A stretch of 15,418 nucleotides of DNA from UBA1557 sp041675185 (GTDB lineage: Bacteria > Patescibacteriota > Patescibacteriia > Magasanikbacterales > UBA922), in the NCBI GenBank assembly GCA_041675185.1, contig JBAYUH010000021.1, positions 1-15,418 of the forward strand. Direction: 5' to 3'. The notes beneath the pieces are model-generated. The model was given only the letters and a program-made list of their open reading frames with translations, was not told the origin of the DNA and did no database searches. A program made the translations under genes and the position numbers. Positions 7,264 through 14,397 of this stretch are shown in pieces. The first letter of the stretch is position 1; each line of letters opens with the position of its first letter.

Positions 7264-8223
7264 TTATTTTGTATTTAACAAATCTTCGTTCCAAATAAAT
7301 TTTCCAATATTTTCATCAAAAAAGTATAATTCTTCTATTTGGACATCATCATTCTCTTGTGCTAACTCAGACAATTTTGACAATACATCTTCTACTGGCT
7401 GTAATTCACCATCAGTATCATAGGAAAATTGTTGTTCAAGTTGGGATTTGATAGTGGAATAAGTTGTTTGTTCTGGTATATTTATTTCATCACTCTCTTC
7501 TACTTCATCCCCATATTCTTCTGATAAATTCTGATCTCTTATAATATCCATCTTATGATCAAAAGCAAAAATAAATTCATTTATTTCTTGTGGTTCAATA
7601 TCTATAAAAAAATTTATCATGTTCAAAAATAAATTATAAGCTTTGTCGGTTTCAAAAAATCTATACTTTTCATTTCTAATAACAGAAAATATACTATCAT
7701 GAACTTTGGTCTTAAACTCTACATAATCCAAGTCCAAATTTTTGTTTTGCTTAAAAAATACTTTTTTATCATAAATATCTTTGATAGAGTATTGTGAAAG
7801 ACCTTTCGACGTCACAATCTTTTCTGTACAATTTTGTATTTCCTTTTTTATATTACTATAAAAAGACTGCATTTCTTCTGGATCTGGTGTGATATTACTA
7901 ATAGCTTTGAACAGACTGTCTTGGACATCTATACCAAGCTGAGTTGCGTCTACAAGTTGGTGAGCAAATGTATTTATAACCATTTTCTCATCTAAAAATT
8001 TTATAGTTTCCCAAAAAAGAAAAACATACCATTCCCACAAAGTAGCATAATACTTAAGATGTTTTTCTTGATTTCTGTCATCAGCAAAAAAATCATTTAA
8101 AATATAAAATAATTCTAACTTTTTATCACTGTCATTTACAATGGTGTCGTAGACATAAAAATGACCTTCATCAAAAGATTGAAATGGTAATTTTATATTT
8201 GTTGGAAAAAAATCTTTTATCAT
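7264..8223 (-). CDS. Uncharacterised cytoplasmic protein within the secretion-like operon
   Basis: A 319-residue protein that I do not recognise. It has no signal peptide and no membrane segment. It is rich in aromatic, Asn, Asp and Glu residues (for example HLKYYATLWEWYVFLFWETIKFLDE near 55-79). An acidic, low-complexity stretch sits near 237-255 (LSEEYGDEVEESDEINIPE), followed by a helical acidic tail ending NIGKFIWNEDLLNTK. Secondary structure looks mainly alpha-helical. The gene lies 56 bp after the VirB6-like gene, and its stop is 1 bp from the start of the 400-residue gene, so it is almost certainly co-expressed with the secretion genes. It might be a structural or chaperone-like accessory factor, but nothing in the sequence shows this. 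The coding call itself is firm: long ORF, same strand and tight spacing. Confidence 0.6.
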   Translation of the reverse strand: MIKDFFPTNIKLPFQSFDEGHFYVYDTIVNDSDKKLELFYILNDFFADDRNQEKHLKYYATLWEWYVFLFWETIKFLDEKMVINTFAHQLVDATQLGIDVQDSLFKAISNITPDPEEMQSFYSNIKKEIQNCTEKIVTSKGLSQYSIKDIYDKKVFFKQNKNLDLDYVEFKTKVHDSIFSVIRNEKYRFFETDKAYNLFLNMINFFIDIEPQEINEFIFAFDHKMDIIRDQNLSEEYGDEVEESDEINIPEQTTYSTIKSQLEQQFSYDTDGELQPVEDVLSKLSELAQENDDVQIEELYFFDENIGKFIWNEDLLNTK

Positions 8224-8279
8224 AATTACTTTTTACAAAGTTTATCTAGATGTATATACATGAATTATACTTCTGATGA

Positions 8280-11200
8280 TTATGGATTACTCAGTAATCC
8301 CTGAAGAGCTAAAACTTCTGACATACTTCCATCAGAAGAATTAAGGCTTTGTATAAAATCAGAATATTGAGATGACAATAAGGCTTTAGCAACTTTTTCT
8401 TTACCCATTTTCTGATATTTTACAAGTACTTTATGCAATGCATTTATAATTTGTTTTTTAGCCGTTTTTCCTTCATTTGTATTTTCAAATTTGTCCTTTG
8501 TTAAATATGAAGAAAATTGTGCATTAAAACCATCAGCAACAGCTCTTTCATCTTTAAACTGCGTCATTATATTAACAAATAAATCTTCTTGATCCTTCAA
8601 TAAACCAGTAATATATGTATCTTCGCCTACACGTTTTGTTTCTGAAATACCATCTAGTCCGTTTAATTGTTTAGTGTGTATCCATTTAACAATTCCTTTG
8701 TAAGTTTCAGATAAATGTTTGTTATAAGCATCAGTTTCTTCTTTAAATGGATTAAATATTTGATAATTCCTAGAACCTTTTTCATCATCTACTGCTTCGA
8801 TAGCGGCAGTAGCAGAAACTCCTCCACCTTCAAGACTAGGCCACATTGCTTTATTTAACCAATTAGAAAGAACAGCATTCTTTTGACTCTGACCACCTTC
8901 AGTAAACAAAGCATTAACTTCAGCATCAGCTTTTTCAAATTCTTCATTTTTAGTGATTATTTCGCCAGTCAAAAACTCTAATCGTAATTTACCTTGATTT
9001 TTAGTACTACGGTCAGCCCCTTCAGGTTTATCTTTATATAATTCGCCTAACATTTTTTCTTCAGCGTCATTTTTACTATCTACACCTAAGCTGTCAATAT
9101 ATTGTAGAAGACTCAATTGGTCTCTCTGCATTCTAGCTTTTTTATTAGAATCAGTTTCTCCTGCAATAGCCATCATTTGTTTTCGAGCTTCAGCAGATCT
9201 CTCCCCTATACTCATACTTTTGTATTTTTTAGCATTTTCCTCTTCTATCTCCTGATAAGCCATTCTCATTACCTGATCAGCTTTACCTTCTTGACCAGAT
9301 TTTCTATATTCATTTGCTCTTTCTTGAGCTTCAAGAAGACGTCCAGATCTAGATGCTTCTTCTTGGATATTTGAAATAGTAGCTTTACCTTCAGCAATTT
9401 TCTTAGCTATTTTTTGTCCAGCATGACTTGCTTTAAATTCTTTATTTATTATTGCCTCAATAGCTTCATGCCCAATTTTAGTAGACTGAATATTAGCTCT
9501 AGCCTCAGCTAATTGTTTAGCTATTTTTTGACCATCTTCCTTACCAGCATACTTCTCACTTAAATCTCCCTTAACAACTTCATGTTTAGTTTTAGCTAAT
9601 TCTGCCTTTCTTGCACTTTCTTCCAAATCTTTTGCTAATTTCGGTAATTCACCACTCAATTTCTCTTCTTCAGTCAAACTTGATGTGTCTTGAGTTAACC
9701 TTCTTAACATATCTTCACCTTTTTGGGTTTTCTTTCCTGCAGAAATTGTCTCTTGTATTTGCAACTTACCAGTTATTTCTTGTTTAGCAATACCACCACC
9801 AAGCGAACTTGTACTATATTTAAGTTCACGATATTTTTTTGTTCTTTCAAAAGTATCTTTGTAATCTTCAATTTCTTTTTCAGTTCTTCCTGATGTTTGC
9901 CAAGCAGATGCAGCAAGTCTGCCAAGTACAGCACCAAACTTTTGAGAACGACTATATTTTGCTAATTCACCAAGAGCTTTCTCTTTATCTTCATCACTAC
10001 CAGTCCTAGATTGCATTTTTAATTCTTGTATCTTGCGATAATCTTTATCCATTTCTTGTGCGGTCTTATCTCTTTTTTCTAAACGTTTTTGATTCCAAGT
10101 AGCAATACCATATTTATATTTTTGCAAAGCATGACCGCCAACAACAGGAATTCGATTGAAAACAAATTTTCCAACACCTTTCACCGTACCAATAGCTGCT
10201 TTTTTGGCCTTACCAGCCAACCATCTACCAGTCACATAACCACTAGCCAGTTTTCCAGTTTTATTGATGAAGCCTTCAGCAGAACCGACAATACTAGATC
10301 CTGTAGCACCAGTTTCTTTGGTAATCTTAAGACCAATCAATAAGAAAATCATAGCCAAAATATAATTGGCCATATTGTCCCAAGTAGAAATATCTGTCAA
10401 AGATGCAGACAGAGGCTCTGAACTTTGTTGCAAAGGAATAGTATTACCTTGTTTGATTTCATCAATGACATGACCAGTACCAAGAGTAGCAAAAGCTAAC
10501 CACAAGAAAAAAACCATTACTGGAGCTACGATAACATGATTGGTGAATTCAGACCACCATTTGCTAGCATATTTCTCACCTTTTGGCAAAGCTGAAAATA
10601 GATAAGCAAGTGGAGATAATATTATCAACGCCCACAAAACTACAATTCGCAAAACCATCACAATCGCATAAGCACCGATAGTCACTGCTGTACCAGCTGC
10701 AAAAACAAAAGCCAAAGCAGAAGCACCAAAAATAGACAAAGTAGCTCCTTGAACATTGTCCCCAATATTTCCATTGGTGATAATCTTTGTGATGTGATCC
10801 ATACTAAACATATTGATCAGGTTGCCACCAGCACTAGCCGACACAGCATTCAAAAAAGTAATAGTGAAAACATGAGCAGCATCAATAATCAGTTGGGCAA
10901 TCAAATTACTAAAATTTATAAGTATAGCCATTGCAATCAATTTTACCAAACTCTTTTTCCATTCGTATTTCTCTATACCAAGAATAGTAGCAAAAGCAAT
11001 AACTAGCAAAGAAACTACAAAAAACATATTGGCCACATCTCTGACCATCACCCAACCAAGCTTGACAACACTTACATTGATATAATCATTGTAACTAGCC
11101 AGAGTAATAAAATAACGTAAGAAAAAAATTGCCAAAGCCATTGCAATTTGGGCAAGAGAAAGCAACATACTAGAAATACCTTGTACAATCCATTCTACGA

Positions 11201-11354
11201 CTCCAGCATGTGCAAACTGTGTAGTAAAACCAAAAAACAAAACCAATAAAAATACAAAAAACGCCCCATAATGATATTGGGATAATTTTTGTGGCAAGAT
11301 TTTTTTAGCAAAACCCTGTAATCTACTTACTTGTGTCAAGATAAAACGACTCAT
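8280..11354 (-). CDS. VirB6/TrbL-like polytopic membrane protein with long charged cytoplasmic region
   Basis: A 1024-residue protein in two parts. Residues 1-345 are membranous: an N-terminal hydrophobic segment (about 30-50) ends in AHA, resembling a signal sequence, and further segments lie near 59-80, 108-129, 137-160, 205-222, 227-255, 272-292 and 329-343. Conserved-looking patches are GWVMVRDVANMFFVV, WALIILSPLAYLFSALP and KWWSEFTNHVIVAPVMVFFLW, as in VirB6/TrbL-like proteins of Patescibacteria. A Gly/Lys-rich basic stretch (about 350-400) leads into about 620 residues that are Lys/Glu/Gln/Ala-rich, largely predicted coiled coil, with an internal duplication around 587-660 (GQKIAKQLAEARANI and GQKIAKKIAEGKATI). 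VirB6 proteins form the inner-membrane translocation core. It is the first gene of the block, behind an extended -10 promoter. Family assignment rests on topology, patches and neighbours; the function of the long tail is unknown. Confidence 0.78.
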   Translation of the reverse strand: MSRFILTQVSRLQGFAKKILPQKLSQYHYGAFFVFLLVLFFGFTTQFAHAGVVEWIVQGISSMLLSLAQIAMALAIFFLRYFITLASYNDYINVSVVKLGWVMVRDVANMFFVVSLLVIAFATILGIEKYEWKKSLVKLIAMAILINFSNLIAQLIIDAAHVFTITFLNAVSASAGGNLINMFSMDHITKIITNGNIGDNVQGATLSIFGASALAFVFAAGTAVTIGAYAIVMVLRIVVLWALIILSPLAYLFSALPKGEKYASKWWSEFTNHVIVAPVMVFFLWLAFATLGTGHVIDEIKQGNTIPLQQSSEPLSASLTDISTWDNMANYILAMIFLLIGLKITKETGATGSSIVGSAEGFINKTGKLASGYVTGRWLAGKAKKAAIGTVKGVGKFVFNRIPVVGGHALQKYKYGIATWNQKRLEKRDKTAQEMDKDYRKIQELKMQSRTGSDEDKEKALGELAKYSRSQKFGAVLGRLAASAWQTSGRTEKEIEDYKDTFERTKKYRELKYSTSSLGGGIAKQEITGKLQIQETISAGKKTQKGEDMLRRLTQDTSSLTEEEKLSGELPKLAKDLEESARKAELAKTKHEVVKGDLSEKYAGKEDGQKIAKQLAEARANIQSTKIGHEAIEAIINKEFKASHAGQKIAKKIAEGKATISNIQEEASRSGRLLEAQERANEYRKSGQEGKADQVMRMAYQEIEEENAKKYKSMSIGERSAEARKQMMAIAGETDSNKKARMQRDQLSLLQYIDSLGVDSKNDAEEKMLGELYKDKPEGADRSTKNQGKLRLEFLTGEIITKNEEFEKADAEVNALFTEGGQSQKNAVLSNWLNKAMWPSLEGGGVSATAAIEAVDDEKGSRNYQIFNPFKEETDAYNKHLSETYKGIVKWIHTKQLNGLDGISETKRVGEDTYITGLLKDQEDLFVNIMTQFKDERAVADGFNAQFSSYLTKDKFENTNEGKTAKKQIINALHKVLVKYQKMGKEKVAKALLSSQYSDFIQSLNSSDGSMSEVLALQGLLSNP

Positions 11355-11393
11355 GTTTTTTGGTTAGCCGTTTATAATAAAATTTATGCTTAT

Positions 11394-11402
11394 ATTATAA
11401 CA
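11394..11402 (-). promoter_or_regulatory. Extended -10 promoter for the secretion-like operon
   Basis: The minus strand reads TGTTATAAT, an exact -10 hexamer with an upstream TG. It lies 40 bp before the ATG of the VirB6-like gene, giving a leader of about 30 nt. The -35 region is poor (TTACTA at 18 bp). No Shine-Dalgarno sequence occurs before the start. Confidence 0.5.
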
Positions 11403-11666
11403 CAAAATTAAAATAAATAGTAATGTTTGCTGTAGACAAATATCCACATCCAAACAAAGATATATGATATATCAATAATCAGCTCAAAATTCAATAATTT
11501 TGAATTTTGAATTTTAAAACAATTTTAGAATTTTTAAATTTTAAACAGACCTTTTGTAAACACATTTTTGTCACAAAGACTATGGATGATTTTTCTAACT
11601 TTTAAACAATATAATTAAAATTTAGACATTAATTCATTGTTTTAAAATTTAAAATTTCTAAATTAA
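11403..11666. repeat. Gene-free AT-rich spacer with inverted-repeat element (family B, copy 1)
   Basis: The spacer between asnS and the VirB6-like gene holds no credible ORF or RNA gene that I can see. It contains imperfect inverted arms at about 11496-11524 and 11635-11664, with a perfect 14-bp core (AATTTTAAAACAAT at 11510-11523, ATTGTTTTAAAATT at 11636-11649). The right arm resembles 13111-13148 upstream of asnS, so asnS is flanked by related elements. Confidence 0.6.
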
Positions 11667-11692
11667 AAACGTCCTTTACAAAAAGGACGTTT
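11667..11692 (-). terminator. Rho-independent terminator of asnS
   Basis: A perfect 11-bp stem (AAACGTCCTTT at 11667-11677, AAAGGACGTTT at 11682-11692) with a 4-nt loop starts 31 bp after the asnS stop. On the minus strand the second arm runs into TTTTTAATT. It separates asnS from the secretion operon and could partly stop plus-strand transcription. Confidence 0.8.
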
Positions 11693-11723
11693 CCTAATAC
11701 AAAACTAATTTAAAATAAAACGT

Positions 11724-13013
11724 TTATGGTTTAAGTCTATTCACCATCCTTGGAAAAGGAATACATTCTCTAATATGTTCAATACCTGCCATCCAACGTA
11801 CTGCTCGCTCTACACCAATACCAAAACCAGAATGTGGTACTGAGCCATATTTGCGCAAATCTGTGTACCAAGAATATTCTGCTTCTGGCAAATGTTCCTC
11901 ACGTATACGTTCTAATAATAAATCAAAATTGTCTTCACGCTGTGAACCACCAATAAGCTCACCAGAACCTTCAATACCAATAAGATCATCATTCAATACT
12001 CTTGTATTATTTTGTGGATCAATCTTCATATAAAAAGGTTTGATAGATTTTGGCCATTTTTCAATAAAGACTGGCACATCACTATCTTTGGTCAACAAAC
12101 CTTCATCATCATTTCCCAAATCTTCACCATGCTTGATGTCACTACCCAATTCATTCAATTTGACGATAGCTTCATCATAAGTATAACGTGTAAAAGGTTT
12201 TTCCAAAACTTTTTTCAAGGTTTCAGTATTTCTTTCCAAAATCGTAAATTCTTGTGTGCAGTTGTCCAAACATTTTTTGACAATAGCTTTTACTAATCCT
12301 TCTTGAATAGTCAAATTTTCTTCATGCTCGACAAAAGCAGCTTCAGCATCCATCATCCAAAATTCTGTCAAATGTCTTTTGGTCACAGATTTCTCAGCAC
12401 GAAATACTGGTCCAAAATCATAACAACGTCCGACACTAGCAATAGCGGCTTCAATATACAATTGACCTGACTGCGAAAGAAAAGCTTCACCCAAATCAAA
12501 ATATGGGACAGGAAAAAGCGTGGTTGTACCTTCACAAGCATTTGGAGTAAAAATTGGTGAATCAGTACGAATAAAATTTATACTATGTAAATATTCATTG
12601 ATAGCAGTTTCTACCATATCGCGAATACGCAAAATTGCCCACTGTTTTTTGGAACGTAGCCAAAGATGGCGATTTTCAAGCAAAAATTCTGGACCATGTT
12701 CTTTGTTGGAAATTGGATATTCAGCAGACAAATTTATTATTTCCAAATTATTTACTTGAAGCTCATAAACACCTTCTTGTTTTGGATGTTTACTCACAAT
12801 ACCTTTCAAAATTACAGAAGATTCTTGTGTTATTTTTTCAGCCATTTCCCAAGTAGTTTCAGAAACATTATTTTTCACAACTACAGCTTGAACAAAACCA
12901 GTACCATCACGAAGCTCCAAAAAAACTAGAGAACCTGAAGAACGCGTGTTATAAACCCAAGCTTTTATTTCTACTTCTTGACCAACTTGTTCTGCAATAT
13001 TTTTTATGAACAT
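11724..13013 (-). CDS. asnS: Asparaginyl-tRNA synthetase
   Basis: A 429-residue class IIb aminoacyl-tRNA synthetase that charges tRNA-Asn with asparagine in the cytoplasm. An N-terminal OB-fold anticodon-binding domain (about 1-100, VEIKAWVYNTRSSGSLVFLELRD) is followed by the catalytic core. Visible motifs are motif 1 around 125-152, ACEGTTTLFP at 159-168, FLSQSGQLYIEAA at 178-190, motif 2 FRAEKSVTKRHLTEF at 204-218 and motif 3 GFGIGVERAVRWMAG at 396-410. The SGQLY, RHLTEFW and acidic-loop forms fit AsnRS better than AspRS. The OB domain excludes an archaeal-type AsnRS-derived asparagine synthetase. At about 430 residues it is the compact form seen in archaea and Bacillus, shorter than the E. 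coli enzyme. It has its own promoter overlapping the recO stop and a terminator, so it is probably transcribed alone. Confidence 0.95.
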   Translation of the reverse strand: MFIKNIAEQVGQEVEIKAWVYNTRSSGSLVFLELRDGTGFVQAVVVKNNVSETTWEMAEKITQESSVILKGIVSKHPKQEGVYELQVNNLEIINLSAEYPISNKEHGPEFLLENRHLWLRSKKQWAILRIRDMVETAINEYLHSINFIRTDSPIFTPNACEGTTTLFPVPYFDLGEAFLSQSGQLYIEAAIASVGRCYDFGPVFRAEKSVTKRHLTEFWMMDAEAAFVEHEENLTIQEGLVKAIVKKCLDNCTQEFTILERNTETLKKVLEKPFTRYTYDEAIVKLNELGSDIKHGEDLGNDDEGLLTKDSDVPVFIEKWPKSIKPFYMKIDPQNNTRVLNDDLIGIEGSGELIGGSQREDNFDLLLERIREEHLPEAEYSWYTDLRKYGSVPHSGFGIGVERAVRWMAGIEHIRECIPFPRMVNRLKP

Positions 13014-13019
13014 ACAACT

Positions 13020-13148
13020 TAATTTTAAATTTTTAATTTTGAATTTTGAAACAATTTCAAATTTATTAATGAATCAATTTTAAAAATAATTCAAAATTTA
13101 ATCATTAAAAATTGTTTTAAAATTCGAAATTTAAAATTCCTAAATTTA
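13020..13148. repeat. AT-rich inverted-repeat element in the asnS leader (family B, copy 2)
   Basis: Imperfect inverted arms span about 13021-13057 and 13108-13148 (TTTTGAAACAATTT against AAATTGTTTTAAAA). The right arm resembles 11636-11665 downstream of asnS. It fills nearly all of the predicted asnS 5' untranslated region. Confidence 0.6.
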
Positions 13149-13149
13149 G

Positions 13150-13178
13150 ATTATAATTATACTACTACGTAAACTCAA
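13150..13178 (-). promoter_or_regulatory. asnS promoter overlapping the recO stop codon
   Basis: The minus strand reads TTGAGT (13173-13178), a 17-bp spacer, then TATAAT (13150-13155). The -35 box overlaps the recO TGA at 13175-13177. Predicted start near 13143 leaves a leader of about 130 nt before asnS. A second TATAAT lies at 13156-13161. Confidence 0.6.
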
Positions 13179-13822
13179 ACTGTGCAAGTCAATGCCCAAT
13201 CTACGATCTTTCTCTCCGTATAATGAACCAAAAAATTATATACTACTTTATGTATTTTTTTGGCTAAATTTACATCAAAATTCAATGAAAAAATCTCTTG
13301 CCAATCCCCTTTTTCAAAAACTTGAATATAAGACAAAAATTCACTATTTATTATAGTATCGTCACTACTCAACTTGAAACCAAGAAAAGCTAATAAATTA
13401 ACTACAAAAACATCCAAAATAAAAACTGACATTTTATTATCTAATTTAGCAAAAAAAGAATCCACATATTCCAAAAATTCTCGCAAAAAAAAGAAAAATC
13501 TACTATCAAATTCACCTTCAGAAAAAAGTTTATCAACAATAAAAACAATATACGAAGCTATTAAACTTTTTTCCAAATTTTCTCTGATATTTCTCAAATA
13601 ATTTTCTGACTGTACTCTGGTCAAATAATCTGTTTCTTTGCCTTTTTCTATGGTAATGTTTACTATAGAAAATGGTTCCAAATAAGCTGAGTTTTTGCTA
13701 ACAATTTTTTTGACGCCACGAACCAACAAATTCATTTTACCTTTTTCTTCTGTATAAACAGAAACTATTTGGTCATAATCACGAAAGTCTTTTCTACTCA
13801 AAACTATAGATAACATATACAA
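13175..13822 (-). CDS. recO: DNA repair protein RecO
   Basis: A 215-residue RecO-family protein, which with RecR helps load RecA onto SSB-coated single-stranded DNA during recombinational repair. The N-terminal OB-fold is recognisable: MLSIVLSRKDFRDYDQIVSVYTEEKGKMNLLVRGVKK, with the conserved (A/V)RG(V)KK…S…AYLEPFS form at about 34-52. A helical C-terminal domain follows (LEKSLIASYIVFIVDKLF, FFFLREFLEYVD). The common RecO is about 240 residues; this one is shorter, and I see no zinc-binding cysteine cluster in the C-terminal domain. ATG codons occur at residues 1 and 3; either could be used and neither has a Shine-Dalgarno sequence at normal spacing. It lies 186 bp from ruvX, the gap being filled by a repeat element. 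It ends at TGA inside the asnS promoter. Confidence 0.85.
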   Translation of the reverse strand: MYMLSIVLSRKDFRDYDQIVSVYTEEKGKMNLLVRGVKKIVSKNSAYLEPFSIVNITIEKGKETDYLTRVQSENYLRNIRENLEKSLIASYIVFIVDKLFSEGEFDSRFFFFLREFLEYVDSFFAKLDNKMSVFILDVFVVNLLAFLGFKLSSDDTIINSEFLSYIQVFEKGDWQEIFSLNFDVNLAKKIHKVVYNFLVHYTERKIVDWALTCTV

Positions 13823-13865
13823 AAAATAAAATTCCTAAAGTTTGTAAAGTAAAAAAATTTAATTT

Positions 13866-13987
13866 AATTACAAATTTCAAAGCTCAAATGTCAATTTATA
13901 CGCCTTGAGTGGAATCAAATCCAAATAACAAATAACAAAAATTATTTTGAAATTTATTTGTTATTTGGATTTTGTCATTTGAAATTT
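13866..13987. repeat. Dispersed AT-rich inverted-repeat element, copy 2 (family A)
   Basis: The end blocks 13866-13894 and 13963-13987 are identical to those of copy 1 at 4813-4898. Outer arms AAATTTCAAA (13872-13881) and TTTGAAATTT (13978-13987) are the same. The interior differs and is longer, containing an extra hairpin (13917-13972). It occupies the ruvX-recO gap. Confidence 0.85.
13917..13972. repeat. Perfect 19-bp inverted repeat inside the family A element
   Basis: Arms 13917-13935 (AAATCCAAATAACAAATAA) and 13954-13972 pair perfectly around an 18-nt loop. It could act as a transcript-end or processing hairpin for the ruvX message, but no clean T-run follows. Confidence 0.75.
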
Positions 13988-14008
13988 TTCACATCTTAAA
14001 TAAAATAA

Positions 14009-14392
14009 CTATTTTATATCTAAAAAAGTCTTCAATATAAGCATAGCTGCTTTTTCATCAAGAGTTGCATCACCCTCCATAGATCTAGCTTCAGAAGTAG
14101 TCAGACGTTCATCAGCAAATTGAAATTCTTTTTTTGTCAATTTGTACAAATCCTCTGCAAAAGATTTTATTCTTTGGGTATTCTTGTTTTCACTCATATC
14201 TTCCAAAGTCAATGGCAAACCAAAAATTATTTTATCAATATTTTCTTCTTTGACAATCTTGGCCAATTTTTCAAGTTGTTTTTGTCTAGTTTTTTCTTGC
14301 ACCAAACCAAATGGTAAAATAATATCAAGACCAGTCTGCAACCAAGCTAAACCAATTTTATTTTTGCCATAATCAATTCCCAAAATATTCAT
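14009..14392 (-). CDS. ruvX: Putative pre-16S rRNA nuclease RuvX/YqgF
   Basis: A 127-residue YqgF/RuvX protein of the RNase H-like superfamily, involved in maturation of the 16S rRNA 5' end; an older annotation is Holliday-junction resolvase. Visible features are the catalytic strand ILGIDYGKNKIGLA with Asp7, then IIFGLPLTLEDMSENKNTQRIKSF (55-78, the family's GLP…G……..F form), DERLTTSEA (94-102) with Glu95, and DEKAAMLILKTFL (112-124). Length is slightly short compared with the usual 135-150 residues. It starts 5 bp after the map stop, so the two are very probably co-transcribed. It stops at TAG and is followed by the family A repeat. No Shine-Dalgarno sequence precedes the ATG. Confidence 0.92.
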   Translation of the reverse strand: MNILGIDYGKNKIGLAWLQTGLDIILPFGLVQEKTRQKQLEKLAKIVKEENIDKIIFGLPLTLEDMSENKNTQRIKSFAEDLYKLTKKEFQFADERLTTSEARSMEGDATLDEKAAMLILKTFLDIK

Positions 14393-14397
14393 AAATT

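Noticed and set aside
1569..11354. Integrated conjugative element with defined ends
   Set aside because: No integrase, relaxase, tRNA-associated att site or flanking direct repeat was seen; housekeeping genes lie directly upstream and the downstream boundary is unclear.
11355..11723. Small RNA or tRNA gene in the spacer between asnS and the secretion operon
   Set aside because: No cloverleaf, CCA end or GC-rich structured region is visible; only AT-rich repeats, a promoter and a terminator.
13014..13149. T-box or other tRNA-responsive leader before asnS
   Set aside because: The leader is almost pure A/T, with no T-box consensus, no specifier-loop pattern and no terminator/antiterminator pair.
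1569..13177. Possible recoding of TGA (as Gly or Trp) as in some Patescibacteria and related groups
   Set aside because: comFC and recO end at TGA exactly where their families should end, and no gene needs TGA read-through to stay intact.
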